Part shown: positions 18,659-27,322 of the stretch, one piece after another | How positions within the stretch are numbered: the first letter of the stretch is position 1 | Layout of the letters: each line of letters begins with the position of its first letter | Assembly (NCBI RefSeq): GCF_002964975.1 | Contig: NZ_PSZM01000046.1 | Location: 186,001 to 250,000, forward strand | Source: Apibacter adventoris | GTDB lineage: Bacteria > Bacteroidota > Bacteroidia > Flavobacteriales > Weeksellaceae | DNA length: 64,000 bases | Reading direction: 5' to 3' | Position numbers and translations under genes: made by a program | Notes under the pieces: model-generated | Databases searched by the model: none | What the model was told of the DNA's origin: nothing | Seen by the model: the letters and a program-made list of their open reading frames with translations, nothing else

Positions 18659-19639
18659 TTAAAAAGCCACAGGTTTTAATTGTAATCCTTCAGTTTCCTT
18701 AAATCCGAACAGTAAATTCATATTTTGTACTGCCTGTCCTGAGGCTCCTTTTGTCAAGTTGTCAATTACAGAAGTAATTAATAAAATATCTTTGTGCTTT
18801 TGTATTTCCAATAAACATTTATTTGTGTTAACTACTTGTTTGAGAGCGATAGGAGTATCGGAAACCATAGTAAAAGGATGATTTTTATAATACTCTTTGT
18901 ACATGCTTTTAGCTTCTTCTACCGATAAATCGGATTTTAAGTAAACACCTGCCAGAATTCCTCGGGCAAAGTCTCCACGCATCGGAAGAAAATAAAGTTC
19001 ATGTGAATTATTTCCTAATTGGTGGATGCTTTGTGAAATTTCAGCTTCATGTTGATGAGTAAATTCTTTGTAAAAGGAAGCATTATTATTTCTCCAGGTG
19101 AAATGGGTAGTTGCAGAGAGTGATTGCCCCGCTCCGGTGGAACCGGTTACAGCATGAATATGAATATCCTGATTTAGTTGATCTTTTTGTGCCAAAGGAA
19201 GTAAAGCCAGTTGTATAGCAGTGGCAAAGCATCCTGGATTTGCGATATTTTTAGCGGATTTTATTTTTTCTCTTTGTAACTCGGGTAATCCGTATACAAA
19301 ATTTCTTTTTTGAAAAGTATGATGAGGGTGCAGTCGGAAATCATTGCTTAGATCAATAATTTTTGTATTTTCTGAGTAAAGATTATTTCCTAAAAATTCT
19401 CTGGATTTACCATGACCTAAACATAGAAAAACAACATCTGAATTCGGATCTGTTTTGTCTGTGAAAACTAAATCGGTTTCTCCCAGAAGATCATCATGTA
19501 CTTTGATAACAGGGTTCCCTGCATTGGAAGTGCTGAATACAGAGGTTATTTTTACTTGAGAATGATGTATAAGAATCCGTAATAATTCTCCGGCCGTATA
19601 ACCAGCCCCTCCAACAATACTTACTTTTATTTTACTCAT
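18659..19639 (-). CDS. argC: N-acyl-gamma-glutamyl-phosphate reductase
   Basis: 326 residues. N-terminal NADP-binding GGAGYTAGELLRIL, the catalytic cysteine in IANPGCFATA, and STGAGQSLSATTHFTWRNN are the ArgC signatures. Reduces acylglutamyl phosphate to the semialdehyde (third step). It follows argG after 15 bases. As with argB, the acyl group may be succinyl. Confidence 0.94.
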   Translation of the reverse strand: MSKIKVSIVGGAGYTAGELLRILIHHSQVKITSVFSTSNAGNPVIKVHDDLLGETDLVFTDKTDPNSDVVFLCLGHGKSREFLGNNLYSENTKIIDLSNDFRLHPHHTFQKRNFVYGLPELQREKIKSAKNIANPGCFATAIQLALLPLAQKDQLNQDIHIHAVTGSTGAGQSLSATTHFTWRNNNASFYKEFTHQHEAEISQSIHQLGNNSHELYFLPMRGDFARGILAGVYLKSDLSVEEAKSMYKEYYKNHPFTMVSDTPIALKQVVNTNKCLLEIQKHKDILLITSVIDNLTKGASGQAVQNMNLLFGFKETEGLQLKPVAF

Positions 19640-19654
19640 TTTTTTCTATATCCT

Positions 19655-20839
19655 TTAGTTATTATCTTCAAAACTATGATAGATTTTCAACTGGTTTCCA
19701 AATATTTTTATGAATCCTCTGGCATCTCTGCTATCCCAGGCTTCATTTTCTTCTCCATAAGTAGCTACCTTAGATTGCATCATATCATAAGGAGATTCTA
19801 TTCCTATCAGATGAAAATGATAAGGGTTGAGTTGTATTTTCACTTTTCCGCTTACATGTTTTTGAGAAGATTCCAAGAAGGCTTCTATATCCCTCATCAC
19901 CGGGTCTAAATATTGAGCTTCATGTAGTAAAGTCCCATACCAGTTTGCTAAAGAATCTTTATGTAATAACTGCCAACGGGAAAGGGTATGTTTTTCCAAT
20001 AAGTGATGCGCTTTAATTATTATCATAGGAGCAGGAGCTTCAAAACCAACACGGCCTTTAATGCCTAAAATGGTATCTCCTACATGAATATCTCTTCCAA
20101 TAGCATATTTTCCTCCGATTTCATTAAGTTTTTGAATTAATTGGACAGAATTCATTTTTTCTCCATTCAATCCAACAGGTTCACCTTTTAAAAATTCAAT
20201 TTCAATTGTGGCGGGAGTTGTTTCGGAAATTTGTGTGGGATAGGCTTCTTCGGGTAAAGCCAAGTCGGAAGAAAGAGTTTCCACCCCTCCGACAGAAGTT
20301 CCCCAGATGCCCTTGTTAATAGAATATTTTGCTTTTTCCCAATTCATGTCTACTCCATTTTTTTGTAGATAATCAACTTCTTGTTGTCGAGATAATTTTT
20401 CATCTCTAATAGGAGTGATAATCTCTGAATTAGGTGAAATTACAGCGAAAGCTACATCGAAACGTATCTGGTCATTGCCTGCTCCGGTACTTCCATGAAC
20501 TATATAGGGAGCATTTACGGATTTTGCATATTCTGCAATTGCTATAGACTGAAACATCCTTTCGGCACTAACAGATAAAGGATAGGTATTATTTTTTAAT
20601 ATATTACCATAGATTAAGAAACGTAGGCAATTTTTATAATATAGTTCTGTAATATCTAGAGTTTTGTGTTTTGAAGAGCCCAATTCATAGGCTCTGTTTT
20701 CAATTTGTGCAAGTTCTTCAGGAGTGAAACCACCTGAATTAACAATAACTGTATGAACTTTATATCCTTCTTTTGTTAAACGAACTAAACAATAGGAAGT
20801 ATCTAATCCTCCACTATAAGCTAAAACGGCTGTTTTCAT
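19655..20839 (-). CDS. argG: Argininosuccinate synthase
   Basis: 394 residues. AYSGGLDTSYC at the N-terminus is the PP-loop ATP-binding motif; GSTGAGNDQIRFD and the SINKGIWGTSVGG segment match the family. Joins citrulline and aspartate with ATP. Only five bases separate it from the acyltransferase gene upstream, indicating tight coupling of the first and second-last enzymes of the pathway. Confidence 0.94.
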   Translation of the reverse strand: MKTAVLAYSGGLDTSYCLVRLTKEGYKVHTVIVNSGGFTPEELAQIENRAYELGSSKHKTLDITELYYKNCLRFLIYGNILKNNTYPLSVSAERMFQSIAIAEYAKSVNAPYIVHGSTGAGNDQIRFDVAFAVISPNSEIITPIRDEKLSRQQEVDYLQKNGVDMNWEKAKYSINKGIWGTSVGGVETLSSDLALPEEAYPTQISETTPATIEIEFLKGEPVGLNGEKMNSVQLIQKLNEIGGKYAIGRDIHVGDTILGIKGRVGFEAPAPMIIIKAHHLLEKHTLSRWQLLHKDSLANWYGTLLHEAQYLDPVMRDIEAFLESSQKHVSGKVKIQLNPYHFHLIGIESPYDMMQSKVATYGEENEAWDSRDARGFIKIFGNQLKIYHSFEDNN

Positions 20840-20844
20840 GGGTT

Positions 20845-21504
20845 TTATTTATTATCTTTATGAATGATTTCATTTTCTTTTTTATGTGGGGATAATAAAA
20901 AAGCTTGTTTTATTTTTTTCAACCGGGAAAGGACTTTTTTATCAAAAGTATATTTTTCTTCTTTTGAATTTTTTTGGGCTTTAGGATCAAAAAGCATTCC
21001 AGTACAAAGACACATTTTATTTTGTTTACTTTGTAATATTCCAAAATTAGTACAAGTTTTACATCCATTCCAAAAATCAGGATCGTCAGTCAATTCAGAA
21101 AAAGGAACAGGTTTATATCCTAATTCAGAATTGATTTTCATAACAGCTAATCCAGTGGTAATACCAAATATTTTAGCATTAGGAAATTTTTTTCTTGTAT
21201 ATTCAAACACAAATTTTTTAATTTTCTTTGCAAGGCCTAAGCTTCTATAATCTGGATGTACAATTAACCCGGAATGAACTACAAATTCCCCATTCTGCCA
21301 TTTTTCGATATAACAAAATCCTGCGAATTTTTCACCATCGGTGGCTATAATCGCTTGTTTTTGATCCATTTTTTTCTGTATGTATTCAGGAGTTCTTTTG
21401 GCTATTCCAGTTCCTCTTACAATTGCAGACTGATATATGGTTTCGCAGATTTGTTCGGCGTATTTATAATGTCTTTGATCGGCAACAACAATGTTAATAT
21501 TCAT
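20845..21504 (-). CDS. GNAT acyltransferase, probable N-acylglutamate synthase
   Basis: 219 residues, first gene of the arginine cluster. The GNAT core covers residues 1-140 (HSGLIVHPDYRSLGLAKKIKK contains the acyl-CoA loop RSLGLA). A cluster of four cysteines follows, GCKTC at about 155 and CLC about 15 residues later, suggesting a small zinc site, then a basic tail. It is unrelated in domain make-up to classical ArgA (no amino-acid-kinase domain) and to ArgJ. By position and by the absence of any other candidate it should acylate glutamate; proteins of this type in Bacteroides have, as I recall, been linked to N-succinylglutamate synthesis. The acyl donor (acetyl- or succinyl-CoA) is not visible from sequence. 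Confidence 0.75.
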   Translation of the reverse strand: MNINIVVADQRHYKYAEQICETIYQSAIVRGTGIAKRTPEYIQKKMDQKQAIIATDGEKFAGFCYIEKWQNGEFVVHSGLIVHPDYRSLGLAKKIKKFVFEYTRKKFPNAKIFGITTGLAVMKINSELGYKPVPFSELTDDPDFWNGCKTCTNFGILQSKQNKMCLCTGMLFDPKAQKNSKEEKYTFDKKVLSRLKKIKQAFLLSPHKKENEIIHKDNK

Positions 21505-21567
21505 TCTTTTAACAATAAATTTAAAGTGAAATTTAAAAAATAGTTAAAGGTAAATTACTATTTATAG

Positions 21568-21597
21568 CAAAGGTAGCGGCTCTGAAAGATCAAAGCC
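21568..21597 (-). promoter_or_regulatory. Putative promoter and operator of the arginine cluster
   Basis: On the minus strand TACCTTTG (21568-21575) fits the Bacteroidetes -7 box and lies 64 bases before the first start codon. Directly upstream is an imperfect palindrome GGCTTTGA-TCTT-TCAGAGCC (21578-21597, 7 of 8 positions paired) whose TTTG could be the -33 box, though the spacing of 15 is shorter than the usual 18-20. A repressor bound here would block the promoter. The regulator is not in the window. Confidence 0.45.
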
Positions 21598-21897
21598 TAA
21601 CCTGCCTACAGAATTTTTCTGAGAAGGAAAGGGAATAAAAATTATTTGCAATTTTAATTAGAATATTGCTTGCAGATAATTTTAAAATTTTAAAATTTAA
21701 TTTCAATTAATCGATATTTTTAAAATAGCAAAGTTAATAACTTTATCTGACACAAATGTATAATATATTTTATTATAAAAAAAAATAATTTTTATGAAAT
21801 GAGTAAGGCTGAATTTTTTTGAAGAAAGTTAATCATCCATATCTAAATATAATAAAATATTTATATTTGTTATAATAAAAATAAGATTTAAAATAAT
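21598..21897. other. Divergent intergenic region
   Basis: Separates the arginine cluster from the plus-strand phosphatase gene. Apart from the arg promoter it holds TATATTTG at 21862-21869, a good -7 box for the gene starting at 21898. I could not match a -33 box. The remaining sequence, including a GC-richer patch at 21598-21640, shows no gene or terminator. Confidence 0.4.
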
Positions 21898-22617
21898 ATG
21901 AGTACAAAGGTAACTTTTTACATAGCTCGACATGGAAAAACGATTTTAAATACATTAGGGAAAGTTCAGGGGTGGAGTGATTCTCCTTTAACTCATGAAG
22001 GAGCTAAGGTTGCAAAATATTTAGGAGCAGGTTTATCTGATATTCAATTTTCTTCTGCCTATTGTAGTGACTTACGTAGAACACATGAAACTATTAATAT
22101 TATTTTGGAACATCATAGACAAAAAAGTGTGAAGGTTGTAGAAAAAACTGAATTTAGAGAGGTATGTTTTGGAAGTTACGAGTCTGACCCTACTAATAAT
22201 ATGTGGAAAGATGCTGCTTTATATTTACAATATAAGAGTAGTAAAGATTTATTACGTGATGTTTTTGATGTGAAAAAAAATATTACTTATGAACAGGTGG
22301 CAAATGTTATAAAAAAATTGGATGAATTAGGTATGGCAGAAGGGTTTGATGAGGTGGAAAAAAGAACGCAAAAAGCCCTATTAGAAATTGCTAAAAAAGA
22401 AAGTAAGGGAAATGAAGAAAAAAATGTTCTTATTGTAGCTCATGGTATGTGCATAAAATTTATGTTACAAAATTTAGGAGGAAGAGATTTAGTTACAGAT
22501 GATTTAGGTAATGCTTCTGTTTGTAAGGTTTTTTTTAAAGATGGTAAGTTTAAGGTTGAATCCATGGGAGATATGAGTTATGTTGAAAAAGGAAAGAAAT
22601 TGATAAAAATGAAATAG
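21898..22617 (+). CDS. Histidine-phosphatase (phosphoglycerate-mutase-like) protein
   Basis: 239 residues. YIARHGKT near residue 8-15 is the RHG motif with the phosphoryl-accepting histidine; FREVCFGSYE supplies the acid, and LIVAHGMCIKF near residue 190 the second catalytic histidine. The layout is that of cofactor-dependent mutase-like phosphatases (SixA/PhoE/GpmB group); the long insert between the halves and lack of mutase-specific residues favour a phosphatase. Substrate unknown. No signal peptide. Monocistronic or weakly linked to the helix-hairpin-helix gene 71 bases downstream. Confidence 0.85.
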   Translation: MSTKVTFYIARHGKTILNTLGKVQGWSDSPLTHEGAKVAKYLGAGLSDIQFSSAYCSDLRRTHETINIILEHHRQKSVKVVEKTEFREVCFGSYESDPTNNMWKDAALYLQYKSSKDLLRDVFDVKKNITYEQVANVIKKLDELGMAEGFDEVEKRTQKALLEIAKKESKGNEEKNVLIVAHGMCIKFMLQNLGGRDLVTDDLGNASVCKVFFKDGKFKVESMGDMSYVEKGKKLIKMK

Positions 22618-22688
22618 AAATTTTAAATAATAAGCATATTAGTTGATTGTAATAATATGTTAATAAAGGATGATCTTTAAAAAAATTT

Positions 22689-23828
22689 ATGAAAATCGGA
22701 TATAGGTTTAAAATGATCAGAGAACAAAGGGTAGGACTTTTGTTTTTATTAGCCTTTATTATAGGAACAGAAATTTATATTCATAGAGATTCTTTATTTT
22801 CCGGAAAGGTAGAAAAGGACTCTTTACCTTTAAATATACAGAATATTATAAATTCTGAAAATCAAACAGATTCAAAGCCTATTCTTACAACTTACTTTAA
22901 TCCGAATGCTTATTCAGAAGCAGATTGGCAACATATAGGTTTCTCTAAAAAACAAGCATCTATCATTATTAAATATAAAAATTTAGTAGGGGGACACTTT
23001 GTTTCTAAAGAACAACTTAAACAGTGCTTTGTAATTTCTGAGGAGAAATATAATGAATTAGCTCCTTTTATTCAGTTACCTGAAAAAATAACTGGGAATA
23101 AAACTGATCATTCAACTTTTACTCAATATACTTTAAAAAAATTTAATCCCAATAGTTTTATTCTTACGGATTGGAAAAATATTGGTTTTACACAAAAACA
23201 AGCTGAGGTTATCATAAAATATAAAGAACTTATAGGAGGAAAATTTATCTCTAAAGATCAATTAAAGAAATGTTTTGTGATTTCTGAAAGTAAATATAAA
23301 GAATTAGCCCCTTTTATTGAGCTTCCTGAAAATATCAATCAAAATAATCAAACATATACGAATACAACATATACACTTAGTCAATTTAATCCTAATCAAT
23401 TCAATTCTTTAGATTGGCAAAAGATAGGTTTTACACAAAAACAGGCTGAAAGTATTTTAAAATATAAAAAAAGTATAGGAGGAATTTTTATTTCTAAAGA
23501 TCAGATAAAAAAATGTTTTATCATTTCAGAAGAAAAATACAAAGAATTGGCTCCTTTTATTCAGTTACCTGAAAAAATTAATAAAAATGAACAAGAAAAA
23601 TTTTCAATAGATGATAAAACAATTAAATATACTTTGAGCAAATTCAATCCTAATCTTTATTCTTCTGCTGATTGGCAAAAAATTGGTTTTTCTCAGAAAC
23701 AGGCAGAGGTAATAATTAAATATAAGAATAAATTGGGAGGGAGGTTTACATCTAAACAACAGATAAAGCAATGTTTTGTAATATCAGAAAATAAATTTAA
23801 TGAAATAGAACCTTACATACAGTTTTAA
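22689..23828 (+). CDS. Membrane-anchored protein with four helix-hairpin-helix repeats
   Basis: 379 residues: a short basic N-terminus, one membrane helix (VGLLFLLAFIIGTEIYI, residues 16-32), a linker, and four tandem copies of an approximately 80-residue unit. Each unit has FNPN, DW-IGF-(T/S)QKQA, IIKYK, GG-F-SK-Q-KKCFVIS and (L/I)-P-IQLPE. The QKQA-IIKYK-GG-F core is the ComEA-type helix-hairpin-helix, which binds DNA backbone. Copies are close enough to suggest recent internal duplication. With its DNA-binding part outside the membrane it could act in DNA uptake; a structural role is equally possible. No competence genes are adjacent. Confidence 0.8.
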   Translation: MKIGYRFKMIREQRVGLLFLLAFIIGTEIYIHRDSLFSGKVEKDSLPLNIQNIINSENQTDSKPILTTYFNPNAYSEADWQHIGFSKKQASIIIKYKNLVGGHFVSKEQLKQCFVISEEKYNELAPFIQLPEKITGNKTDHSTFTQYTLKKFNPNSFILTDWKNIGFTQKQAEVIIKYKELIGGKFISKDQLKKCFVISESKYKELAPFIELPENINQNNQTYTNTTYTLSQFNPNQFNSLDWQKIGFTQKQAESILKYKKSIGGIFISKDQIKKCFIISEEKYKELAPFIQLPEKINKNEQEKFSIDDKTIKYTLSKFNPNLYSSADWQKIGFSQKQAEVIIKYKNKLGGRFTSKQQIKQCFVISENKFNEIEPYIQF

Positions 23829-24039
23829 CTTTCGCTCTTTAACCGTATGTATATTTTTAATTATAAATATAAAAATAGTCATTTAGTTCAATGCCTTCAG
23901 TTTATAAGGAATTATTATTACTGAAATTTAATTATACTTGTAACTTTAAAATAAAGAAAATAAAGATTATTATATTAATAGATAGTGTTTATTATTATAT
24001 GAATTAAATAAAAATTACTTACTAAATAGGAATAAAAAA

Positions 24040-24061
24040 ACTCTGCTTATTCTAGCAGAGT
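24040..24061 (-). terminator. Terminator after ribBA
   Basis: Perfect 8-bp stem (ACTCTGCT, 24040-24047, with 24054-24061) and 6-nt loop. An A-run on the plus strand at 24034-24040 gives a U-run for minus-strand transcripts. 25 bases past the ribBA stop. Confidence 0.8.
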
Positions 24062-24085
24062 CTAAATAAATTGGTTTTATTTTTA

Positions 24086-25216
24086 TTAAAGTAGAGTTTC
24101 TTTAATGATTTCTATTCCATAACCACTATTTAATGTAATGGTTTTCCCTGGAGTAGAAGAAAGTATATTAATTTTTTTAATTCCTAAATTTTTAATGATT
24201 TGAGCGCCAATCCCTAAATTTCTTTGATCGGAATTAATAAATAATTTATTGTTTTTTCCTGAAATATAATCTTTTATTTCAGATAAGTGATTTTCAATTA
24301 TTTTATCTTTATTTGGGTTGTTAATAAATATAGCAGCTCCTTTTCCCTCCTTATTTATTTGTTGCATAGTTTTACTTAAAGTGTTTTCTTCTCCTAGAGC
24401 CAAGTTTTTAAATAAATCAGTATAAGTATTCAAAGCCTGAACTCTTACCGGTATTGTTTCCCCCTCTTTAAACACACCTTTTATTAAAGCAAAATGAATC
24501 TGATCGTTTGTTTTATCTTTATAAGATACTAACCTAAGTTTTCCATAATGAGTTTCTAATAAGGAATCATCAATTTTTTCAATTAAGGTATCATTTCTTA
24601 GACGATAAGCAATGAGATCTTCAATGGTAATTATCTTTAAATTAAATTTTTCTGCTACTTTTGCTAATTCTGGTAAACGCGCCATACTACCGTCTTCATT
24701 CATAATTTCTATAAGAACTCCTGTAGAAGGCAAGCTGGCTAAATTTAATAAATCTACTGCTGCTTCAGTATGTCCGTCTCGTTTTAAAACTCCTCCTTTT
24801 TTTGCAATTAAAGGGAATATATGTCCGGGACGTGCAAAATCTTTAGGTAACATATTTTCATCAGCTAATGCTTGTATAGTTTTAGCACGATCTGAAGCAG
24901 ATATACCGGTAGTTACCCCATGCCCCAATAAATCTACAGAAACCGTAAAGGCTGTTTTTTTTGGATCAGTATTTTTTTCAACCATAAAATTCAAATCCAA
25001 TTTTTCGGCTCTTTCATAAGTAAGAGGTACACATACAAGTCCTCTGCCATATTGGGTGATAAAATTTATAGTTTCGGCTGTCATGGTAGAGGCTGCTGCT
25101 ATAAAATCCCCTTCATTTTCTCTGTTTTCGTCATCTACTACAATAATGACTTTTCCTTGTTTTAAATCTTCTAAAGCTTCAGGTATAGTATTTATTTTTA
25201 CATCTGTTGTAATCAT
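24086..25216 (-). CDS. ribBA: Dihydroxybutanone-phosphate synthase with degenerate GTP cyclohydrolase II domain
   Basis: 376 residues. Residues 1-205 are a complete RibB domain: DDENRENEGDF (acidic loop), RPGHIFPLIAKKGG and HTEAAVDL; it makes 3,4-dihydroxy-2-butanone 4-phosphate for riboflavin. Residues 206-376 align in position with RibA, but where RibA has the zinc site HSECLTGD...RCDCG this protein reads RVQALNTYTDLFKNLALGE, without cysteine. The later Arg/Tyr catalytic motif is also poorly kept (FINSDQRNLGIGAQI retains the C-terminal LGIGAQI). The second half is therefore unlikely to be an active cyclohydrolase; flavobacterial relatives show the same loss as far as I recall. Its start overlaps the lptF stop by ATGA. 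Confidence 0.9.
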   Translation of the reverse strand: MITTDVKINTIPEALEDLKQGKVIIVVDDENRENEGDFIAAASTMTAETINFITQYGRGLVCVPLTYERAEKLDLNFMVEKNTDPKKTAFTVSVDLLGHGVTTGISASDRAKTIQALADENMLPKDFARPGHIFPLIAKKGGVLKRDGHTEAAVDLLNLASLPSTGVLIEIMNEDGSMARLPELAKVAEKFNLKIITIEDLIAYRLRNDTLIEKIDDSLLETHYGKLRLVSYKDKTNDQIHFALIKGVFKEGETIPVRVQALNTYTDLFKNLALGEENTLSKTMQQINKEGKGAAIFINNPNKDKIIENHLSEIKDYISGKNNKLFINSDQRNLGIGAQIIKNLGIKKINILSSTPGKTITLNSGYGIEIIKETLL

Positions 25217-26676
25217 TGGTATCTACTATGTTCTATATTTTTTTTCTTTTTAAATTTACTGAAAAATTTTTTTACAGGACCTAAATATTTGTCTATATCA
25301 AACAATTCCGAATCTCGCATGGATTTAATTGTTAAAAAAATTCCTAATGGTAAAAAAATAGCGTTGGGTAACCAAGAAGCCCAATAAGCATTCAAAATTT
25401 GATTTTTTGCAAGGTTTTCCATATATAATCCGGAAACATAAAAAATAATGAAAATTATAACAGCTACTACTACAGGCATTCCTACTCCGCCTTTTCTTAT
25501 AATTGACCCTAACGGGGCCCCAATAAGAAAAAAAACAATGCAGGTAATGGAATAAGAGACTATATTTTTATGTTGCCAGATAATCATTTTTGAGACAAAT
25601 TTTCCTGTTGATTTTATTTCAGAAGACCTAGAACCCAAATCATCTTTATCTATTTTAATCTGATTAATCGCTGAGCGAACAAGTTGGAATTTGGTGTCGT
25701 CATTTAATTTATTCCAGTCGAAAGGTAATTTTTTATGAAATTTTTTATAGTCAATTGAATCCATTGGGTAGGTATCACCAAATAAAATTAGAACCCTGTT
25801 TCTTGATAGATCTTTATAGTAAACCACATTAGATTTTTTAATGGAATCTATATATTTATTTAGTTCCGAAAATGATTTATATCTAAAGTTATCACCTCCG
25901 GATTCTTTATCTAAAGCTTTTTTAATTAATTCAGAAATATCATAATACTGTGTTAAAGTATCAAATTTTACTTGAGTAGCTCCCTGTCTTTGTAATTCTT
26001 CTCTATTTTTTCCATTTATATTATTTTGATAAAGGTATCCATTGTATAATTCTAATTTTAAATAGTAATTATCTTTAGAAACAATATTTCCTTTTTCTGC
26101 AATAATAGTTAGTTGATCTTCACTAGAAGGGGCATTTTTATGAATAAATACTTGTTCCCATTCGCTATCATTTTTTCCTCTCTTTTTTTCAATTTTAATG
26201 CTAAAAGGTTCCATTTCCTTAATAAATCTTCCTTCCTCAAAATTTAGAGCAGGTCGTGTCTGATTAATATTTATTAACATATTTCTTGCTCGCCTTTGAT
26301 TGTCCGGAAGGGTAGTATTGCAAAAATAAAATAACCCAATTGACATTATGACAACAAAACCGAAAAGTGGAAACATGATTCTAGGTAAAGATATTCCTGC
26401 AGATTTCATAGCTGCTAATTCGTATCTTTCTCCGAAACCTCCAAATGCCATAATAGATGAGAGGAGTATAGTTAAAGGAAGTACTAAACGTATAACATCT
26501 AATCCTAAATAATATAATAATTTAGTAATGTCCCATATATTTAAACCTTTTCCCAAAAATTTATCCATTTGAGTAAAGGCAAATTGAATGACAAAAATGA
26601 ACATTAAAACACTAAAGATAAAAAGGAAAGGACCGAAAAAAGTGCGTATAATATACCAATCAAGTTTCTTTATCAT
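25213..26676 (-). CDS. LptF/LptG-family permease (YjgP/YjgQ)
   Basis: 487 residues. Three membrane helices in the first 115 residues, a large periplasmic beta-rich domain (about 130-350), then three more helices with FLIGAPLGSIIRKGGVGMP, a conserved feature of the family. It extracts lipopolysaccharide from the inner membrane as part of the Lpt transporter. Downstream of lolA by 6 bases and overlapping ribBA by 4, so in the ftsK-lolA-lptF-ribBA operon. The second permease and the LptB ATPase are not in the window. Confidence 0.88.
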   Translation of the reverse strand: MIKKLDWYIIRTFFGPFLFIFSVLMFIFVIQFAFTQMDKFLGKGLNIWDITKLLYYLGLDVIRLVLPLTILLSSIMAFGGFGERYELAAMKSAGISLPRIMFPLFGFVVIMSIGLFYFCNTTLPDNQRRARNMLININQTRPALNFEEGRFIKEMEPFSIKIEKKRGKNDSEWEQVFIHKNAPSSEDQLTIIAEKGNIVSKDNYYLKLELYNGYLYQNNINGKNREELQRQGATQVKFDTLTQYYDISELIKKALDKESGGDNFRYKSFSELNKYIDSIKKSNVVYYKDLSRNRVLILFGDTYPMDSIDYKKFHKKLPFDWNKLNDDTKFQLVRSAINQIKIDKDDLGSRSSEIKSTGKFVSKMIIWQHKNIVSYSITCIVFFLIGAPLGSIIRKGGVGMPVVVAVIIFIIFYVSGLYMENLAKNQILNAYWASWLPNAIFLPLGIFLTIKSMRDSELFDIDKYLGPVKKFFSKFKKKKNIEHSRYQ

Positions 26677-26682
26677 TATCTT

Positions 26683-27306
26683 TTATAACTCTGTGAGTGT
26701 GTAATCTTTGTAATTATTTTTATCAAAGGTAAGTAAAGATTTATTAACAATTAAGTTTTCTTTAAAATCTATAATAGTTAATATAAGGGAACTTCCGTCT
26801 TTATAATTTTCAGTAACTTTTATTAAATTATTATTAGAGATTGCTAGGATAATAGATTTTGATTGCTTATTGTTAGTAGGAACTAACTTAATAATAGAAC
26901 ATTTTTTATTATTAATTGTAGAAGTTCCTTCAAAAGAAATGTCGAAATTTTTTTTGTAAAGATTTAAAATATTTGTAGGTGATAGACTTTCTCCATCTTC
27001 TTTATTAGAAGAAGTAATTTCCTTATCCTCTTTAGAAATGGTATATATTTTATTGCCATCGAATATTTGAGTAGTAGTAGGTAATATTAAATGATATTTA
27101 ACACCTGCAGCATAAACTTGTCCTGTTTCTGTGATGCTTTTTTGTTTTGGAACAACATATAGATAATTAAATTTTATGTAAAATGTGGAATTTTTACTTA
27201 ATCTTTCACTAACATTATCCAATAATTTTTTAGCATTAGCATCTATTTTTTGAGACCATGCTATTAATGAGAAGCTTATAAATATAAATACAAATAATTT
27301 TTTCAT
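26683..27306 (-). CDS. lolA: LolA-like periplasmic lipoprotein carrier
   Basis: 207 residues with a signal peptide (KLFVFIFISFSLIAWSQ, residues 3-19) and the single beta-sheet fold expected for LolA: ISERLSKNSTFYIKFNYL early on and GQVYAAGVKYHLILP, IYTISKEDKEIT in the centre. Carries lipoproteins from the inner to the outer membrane. Neighbours ftsK upstream (16 bases) and the lptF permease downstream make this an envelope-biogenesis operon. Confidence 0.82.
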   Translation of the reverse strand: MKKLFVFIFISFSLIAWSQKIDANAKKLLDNVSERLSKNSTFYIKFNYLYVVPKQKSITETGQVYAAGVKYHLILPTTTQIFDGNKIYTISKEDKEITSSNKEDGESLSPTNILNLYKKNFDISFEGTSTINNKKCSIIKLVPTNNKQSKSIILAISNNNLIKVTENYKDGSSLILTIIDFKENLIVNKSLLTFDKNNYKDYTLTEL

Positions 27307-27322
27307 AATTTATTTTTTACTT

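Noticed and set aside
23850-24040. Riboflavin (FMN) riboswitch near ribBA
   Set aside because: This stretch is downstream of ribBA, holds only a terminator, and the gene's start overlaps lptF with no leader room.
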